Below are positions 13,300 through 16,628 of a stretch of DNA of 16,628 bases, piece after piece; position 1 is the first letter of the stretch, and the number at the start of each line of letters is the position of its first letter. The notes under the pieces were generated by a model. It worked only from the letters and a program-made list of their open reading frames with translations, had not been told where the DNA came from and did no database searches. Position numbers and translations under genes: made by a program. Source of the stretch: CAZYCC01 sp964645985. Lineage in GTDB: Bacteria; Bacillota; Clostridia; Oscillospirales; CAG-272. Location: NCBI GenBank assembly GCA_964645985.1, contig CAZYCC010000038.1, positions 1 through 16,628 of the forward strand, in the 5' to 3' direction.

Positions 13300-13451
13300 A
13301 TGAGACTTTGCCGCGCGCCCGCGCGGCGGCGGGGGATTACGCCGGTCGGAGGAGGATTTGCGGGCGGAAGAACGCCGTTTTGCCGCGCGAGCGCAATCTC
13401 CCCCAAGCTTCACTGCCGGAGATCGTTTCGCCGCTCCCTCATGCGCTTCGT

Positions 13452-14927
13452 CTATCGCAGAAGCCTGCCGCGCAGCTGCACTTTGCGCCCTCCCGTTTCC
13501 CCCTCGATACCGATGAGCGCGACGCGGCGCAGCTGCCCGCGCAAGTCTTCCCCCCGCGCGCCCTCCGTGGAGCGCTCTCCCCCTTCCATCACGGAAGCGG
13601 TCTTATCCGCTGCCGCGGCATCACCCGCCGCCTCCCCGCGCAAGGTTCCTCCCCCCGCGGCAGCGGCGGGCGGCGCGCCGTCCTCCTGCTCTACCGCAAC
13701 GCCGATGTAGTTCGGCAGACGCCCGAAGAGCCGCCCATCCTCGCCGCGCGACTCGATGAGAAGCTCACCGGTCGGGTGAGAGCGTAGGAAATCCTCTAAA
13801 ACCGCGCGCCGCCGCTCGGCGAGCAGGCGCGCGAGATGCGCCGCGCGAGCACGCTTCTCCCGCTCGGGAATCTGCCCCGGCATTGACGCGGCGGGCGTTC
13901 CCACGCGGGGCGAGTAGGGGAAAATGTGCGATGACAATAGCGATAGCTCGGGCGAGGCGAGAAAATCACAGCTCCTTTGAAATTCGCGCTCGCTCTCCCC
14001 GGGGAACCCGACGATAATATCGGCGGTCAGCGCGAGATCGGGCAGCGCCGCGCGGGCGAATAGCGCGTTTTCCCGCGCGCGCTCTGCGGTGTAGCGCCGC
14101 CGCATCCGCGCGAGCGTATCGCTGCAGCCGCTCTGCAGCGAGAGATGAAAGTGCGGCGCGAAATGCCGCAGTTTTTTTATTTTTGTGACAAATTCCACCG
14201 TCAGGCAGGCGGGGTCGAGCGAGGAGAGGCGCAACCGCGCAAGCCCGGGGGTTTCGTCCAGTTGCTCAAGCAGGGCAGGCAAACTCTCGTCGGGCAGATC
14301 TACCCCGTAGGATGACACCTCGATTCCGGTCAGGACAAGCTCGCGGTAACCGGCAGCGCAGAGATCGCGCGCCTCGGTAAGGACATCGCGCGCGGGTTTG
14401 GAGCGCACAGGCCCGCGCGCACGGGGGATAATGCAATAGGCGCAGCGCGCGTCGCAGCCGTCCTCGATTTTTAGAAACGCGCGGGTGCGCGCGAAGGAGG
14501 ACGCGCGAATCGGCTCAAATCCCGCCCCCTCGAGCGGCTCCACCGCGAGGGTCGGCGCGCGAGAGTCTCCTTTCCCCTCGAGAATTTCCATCGCGCGCGA
14601 AATAACCGCGGAGACCTTATCGCGGTTGCCGCAGACAAAGGCGACGCCCGGGAGCGCAAGGGCTTTCTCCGGGCAGACCTGCGCCATGCAGCCGGTGACG
14701 AGAATCGCGCTGCCGGGGTTCTCGCGGGCGGCGCGGCGCACGGCCGCCCGGCACTTGCGCTCCGCCTCGCCCGTGACGGCGCAGGTGTTGACGATGACGA
14801 GGGCGGCGCCCGCCTCCCGTATCTCCACGCCGCGCGCGCGCAAGCCTTCGGCGATTGCCTCGCTCTCGTACTGATTGACCTTGCAGCCGAGCGTCAAAAT
14901 CGAGGCGGAATAGGGGGAGTGCGGCAT
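13452..14927 (-). CDS. mtaB: MtaB, tRNA ct6A/t6A37 methylthiotransferase, with C-terminal insert
   Basis: Radical-SAM enzyme of 491 residues that adds the 2-methylthio group to t6A at position 37 of ANN-decoding tRNAs. The N-terminal cluster domain has Cys15, Cys49 and Cys80 in LGCKVNQYE, NTCAVT and TGCMA. The radical-SAM motif is CDARCAYC with Cys158, Cys162 and Cys165. GFPGE and the SSHIFPYSPRVGTPA segment further mark MtaB. The C-terminal TRAM domain is interrupted at about 414-461 by an Ala/Gly/Glu-rich insert (13545-13688), which explains the extra length over the usual 430-450. The frame is open 112 codons further upstream, but that segment overlaps the promoter, leader and folC terminator. 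Homology starts at the ATG at 14927. No Shine-Dalgarno precedes it; the tract TTTTTTCTTCTCTT does. No terminator is evident after the gene. Confidence 0.94.
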   Translation of the reverse strand: MPHSPYSASILTLGCKVNQYESEAIAEGLRARGVEIREAGAALVIVNTCAVTGEAERKCRAAVRRAARENPGSAILVTGCMAQVCPEKALALPGVAFVCGNRDKVSAVISRAMEILEGKGDSRAPTLAVEPLEGAGFEPIRASSFARTRAFLKIEDGCDARCAYCIIPRARGPVRSKPARDVLTEARDLCAAGYRELVLTGIEVSSYGVDLPDESLPALLEQLDETPGLARLRLSSLDPACLTVEFVTKIKKLRHFAPHFHLSLQSGCSDTLARMRRRYTAERARENALFARAALPDLALTADIIVGFPGESEREFQRSCDFLASPELSLLSSHIFPYSPRVGTPAASMPGQIPEREKRARAAHLARLLAERRRAVLEDFLRSHPTGELLIESRGEDGRLFGRLPNYIGVAVEQEDGAPPAAAAGGGTLRGEAAGDAAAADKTASVMEGGERSTEGARGEDLRGQLRRVALIGIEGETGGRKVQLRGRLLR

Positions 14928-15031
14928 AAGAGAAGAAAAAATATTTGTATTCGGAATATGAAAATTTCTTTTTGACGGGTGCGGCAACGCGCGGCGCGCG
15001 GAGAGAGCTCGCCTAGCACAGTCCCCCGCCT

Positions 15032-15050
15032 CCCGCGCGAGAGCGCGCCC
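15032..15050. repeat. 19-base repeat, copy 1, in the mtaB leader
   Basis: CCCGCGCGAGAGCGCGCCC, identical to 15096-15114. It is a near-palindrome with a 5-bp stem at 15034-15038/15043-15047. Confidence 0.75.
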
Positions 15051-15095
15051 GCGGTAGAAATCGCCGGAGTTTCCCACCGCCACCGCGCCAACGCC

Positions 15096-15114
15096 CCCGC
15101 GCGAGAGCGCGCCC
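15096..15114. repeat. 19-base repeat, copy 2, in the mtaB leader
   Basis: Identical to 15032-15050 in the same orientation, 64 bases away. It is enclosed by the 8-base inverted repeat ATCGCCGG/CCGGCGAT. Confidence 0.75.
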
Positions 15115-15133
15115 CCGGCGATCGTCCTCTCGC

Positions 15134-15162
15134 ATTCTACCACAGACATCGCAGGATGTAAA
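15134..15162 (-). promoter_or_regulatory. Promoter of mtaB
   Basis: Read on the minus strand: TTTACA (15162-15157), a 17-base spacer and TAGAAT (15139-15134). Each box matches five of six consensus positions. Predicted start is near 15127. The folC terminator lies just upstream, so mtaB is a separate transcription unit. Confidence 0.75.
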
Positions 15163-15197
15163 GGTAGAGCGGAGCCGCCCGCCCTGGCGAGCGCACC

Positions 15198-15227
15198 AAA
15201 AACTCCCCGCGGCACGGCAGGGAGTTT
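15198..15227 (-). terminator. Terminator of folC
   Basis: AAACTCCC/GGGAGTTT (15220-15227 with 15200-15207) forms an 8-bp stem with a GC-rich 12-base loop. On the minus strand it ends in TTTTT. It begins ten bases after the folC stop codon. Confidence 0.85.
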
Positions 15228-15237
15228 CGCTACTCTT

Positions 15238-16557
15238 TCACTCCCCCCCTCGCCCGAACACATGCCGGCGCGCTTCCTCCCGCTCCCGCGCGCGATCGAC
15301 AGCGCGCCTTATCTGCGCATAGGAGTAGAGCGAGCCGAGCGCGAGCACCGGCACACCGGTCCTCTCCCCCTCGCGATAGGCGGCGGCGACCGCCTCATCG
15401 CAGGAGGGGTACAGCTCGACCGGGATGCCGCGCGCGCGGAACATTTTGGAAAGATCCCGCGCAGGAAGGGCACGCGGGCTGTCCGGGCAAATGGGGTAAA
15501 CCGCGAGGGCGATCTCGCTCATCTCCTCAACCATGCGGGCGGTGTCCTTGTCGGCGAGCATCCCCGCGACGAGCAGGATTTTCTCGCGGAAGAAGAGAAA
15601 GCGCGAGGTCTGCGCGGCGGCGCGCACGCCCTCCGGGTTATGCCCGCCGTCAAAGAAAAACTCCGGCCGGCGCGAGAGCGGTTCAAAGCGCCCCTTCCAG
15701 CGCGTGCGCGCAAGACCATCAAATAGGTCCTCGCGGCGAAGGGTCAGCCCGCGCTCGCGCAAAAAGAAGCTCGCCTCGATGACGGTCGCCGCGTTGTGCG
15801 GCTGATAAACTCCGAGCAGCGGGACGAAAAAGCCGCGGTAGGGCAGGTAATGGAAGGCGAGCCCTCCCGCCATCGGGTGCACGCCCGCAACTTTTTCGTG
15901 CGCAACGCGCGCGTACGGGCAGCCTAGCTGCGCCGCGCGGGAGGCAATCACCTCCTCCGCGCCGCCGGGAGCGCCTCCGTAGACGACCGGGCAGCCGGGC
16001 TTGATGATGCCCGCCTTCTCGTGGGCGATTTTCTCGATGGTGTCTCCGAGATATTCGGTGTGGTCGAGCGAGATGCCGGTGATGATGCTGAGAAGAGGCG
16101 ACGCGATGACGTTCGTTGAATCGAGGCGGCCGCCCATCCCGCACTCCACGATAGCGACGTCGACCCGCTCGCGCGCGAAGAAGCGAAAGCCAATCGCCGT
16201 AATCAGCTCAAACTCGGTGGGCGTGTCGTCCATTGCCTCGGCGTGCGGACGCACCTCCTCGGTCGTGCGCGAGAGATCGGCGCGCGAGATACTAACCCCG
16301 TTGAGGCGAATGCGCTCGGTGAAGTCCGTGAGGTAAGGCGAGGTGAAAGTCCCGACGCGGTAGCCCGCGTGCAGCAGTACCGCCTCAAGCATCGCGCAGA
16401 CCGACCCCTTGCCGTTCGTCCCGGCGACGTGGATAACGCGAAGACCTCGCTCAGGATTGCCAAGGCGCGATAGCAGCTCGGTAATGCGCGCTAGACCCGG
16501 GCGGCTGCCCTTCCACGAGGTCGAGTGAATGTAGTCGAGCGCCTCTTCGTATGTCAT
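15238..16557 (-). CDS. folC: Folylpolyglutamate synthase / dihydrofolate synthase
   Basis: Cytoplasmic Mur-ligase-family enzyme of 439 residues that adds glutamate to folates with ATP and, in many bacteria, also makes dihydrofolate from dihydropteroate. The P-loop GTNGKGSV is at 46-53 and the SPYLTDFTERI loop at 73-83. ECGMGGRLDSTN is at 138-149 and LDHTEYLG at 164-171. Lys181 in HEKAG is the position of the carbamylated lysine in the family. DGGHNPEG marks the start of the C-terminal domain near 303. The ATG at 16557 is preceded directly by an in-frame TTG (16560), a less likely start. There is no clear Shine-Dalgarno. In many Firmicutes folC follows valS; the upstream neighbour lies outside the window. 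The gene ends in its own terminator. Confidence 0.96.
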   Translation of the reverse strand: MTYEEALDYIHSTSWKGSRPGLARITELLSRLGNPERGLRVIHVAGTNGKGSVCAMLEAVLLHAGYRVGTFTSPYLTDFTERIRLNGVSISRADLSRTTEEVRPHAEAMDDTPTEFELITAIGFRFFARERVDVAIVECGMGGRLDSTNVIASPLLSIITGISLDHTEYLGDTIEKIAHEKAGIIKPGCPVVYGGAPGGAEEVIASRAAQLGCPYARVAHEKVAGVHPMAGGLAFHYLPYRGFFVPLLGVYQPHNAATVIEASFFLRERGLTLRREDLFDGLARTRWKGRFEPLSRRPEFFFDGGHNPEGVRAAAQTSRFLFFREKILLVAGMLADKDTARMVEEMSEIALAVYPICPDSPRALPARDLSKMFRARGIPVELYPSCDEAVAAAYREGERTGVPVLALGSLYSYAQIRRAVDRAREREEARRHVFGRGGE

Positions 16558-16628
16558 CAATTTGATCTAAAATCGGGTTTTCGACAGTTACAATTGAATA
16601 TATGCCCCACAAACCGCAGAAATAAGGC
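16558..16628. other. AT-rich edge region upstream of folC
   Basis: Seventy-one bases to the window edge, clearly richer in A/T than the genes. No coding sequence of an upstream gene is recognisable. A weak TTGTAA/TTAGAT pair on the minus strand with a 17-base gap would start transcription at the ATG itself; I do not consider it supported. Confidence 0.4.

Larger units (their letters stand above)
14928..15127 (-). other. About 200-base leader of mtaB with duplicated hairpin
   Basis: This is the untranslated stretch between the predicted mtaB transcription start and the ATG. A 19-base sequence occurs twice (15032-15050 and 15096-15114); each copy forms a CGCGC/GCGCG hairpin with a TCTC loop on the transcript strand. 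An 8-base inverted repeat (15060-15067 with 15115-15122) encloses the upstream copy. The last 50 bases before the ATG are AT-rich and probably unstructured. No known riboswitch core was recognised. Confidence 0.5.

Noticed and set aside
14928..15263. 112-codon upstream extension of mtaB
   Set aside because: It overlaps the end of folC, the folC terminator, the mtaB promoter and the leader repeats. MtaB homology begins at the ATG at 14927.
16558..16590. TTGTAA/TTAGAT as a leaderless folC promoter
   Set aside because: The -10 candidate matches only three of six positions, and the true promoter may lie outside the window.

Overview
The window is GC-rich, densely coding bacterial chromosome. Long open frames antisense to real genes are common because third codon positions are strongly G/C. 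The gene content suggests a Gram-positive bacterium, most likely a high-GC anaerobe of the Clostridia: a CotH-family lipoprotein with InlB-type repeats, adjacent hisS and aspS, MtaB, a Lys/Orn/Arg decarboxylase-family protein, the nickel-pincer cofactor genes larB/larC/larE, consensus TTGACA/TATAAT-type promoters, and a tRNA with encoded CCA. The taxonomic placement is inference; no rRNA or other decisive marker is present.

Plus strand, left half (1-9671): a hairpin terminator at the left edge; a tRNA-Gln(CTG) with its own promoter and terminator; a promoter and CotH-like lipoprotein gene; a 614-base gene-free stretch rich in inverted repeats; a promoter and membrane glycosyltransferase (GT2) gene; hisS behind a hairpin-bearing leader; aspS ending at a strong terminator; a 540-base gene-free stretch with further inverted repeats; and a PLP-fold Lys/Orn/Arg decarboxylase-family gene closed by a terminator that works for both converging strands.

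Minus strand, right half (9706-16557, read right to left): folC with a terminator; a promoter and roughly 200-base repeat-containing leader before mtaB; then a consensus promoter before larB, followed by larC and larE. LarB, LarC and LarE make the nickel-pincer nucleotide (NPN) cofactor of lactate racemase and related LarA-type racemases/epimerases. No larA lies in the window, so the enzyme that uses the cofactor must be encoded elsewhere. LarC is one uninterrupted frame and carries a long His-rich insert (15 His), part of it encoded by an in-frame hexanucleotide repeat.

The remaining genes are housekeeping (two tRNA synthetases, tRNA methylthiolation, folate polyglutamylation) or surface-related (CotH lipoprotein, GT2 enzyme). 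I found no mobile elements, CRISPR array, rRNA or phage genes. The points most worth following up are the LarC insert, the palindromes and positional motif upstream of minus-strand genes, the mtaB leader, and the two structured gene-free stretches.
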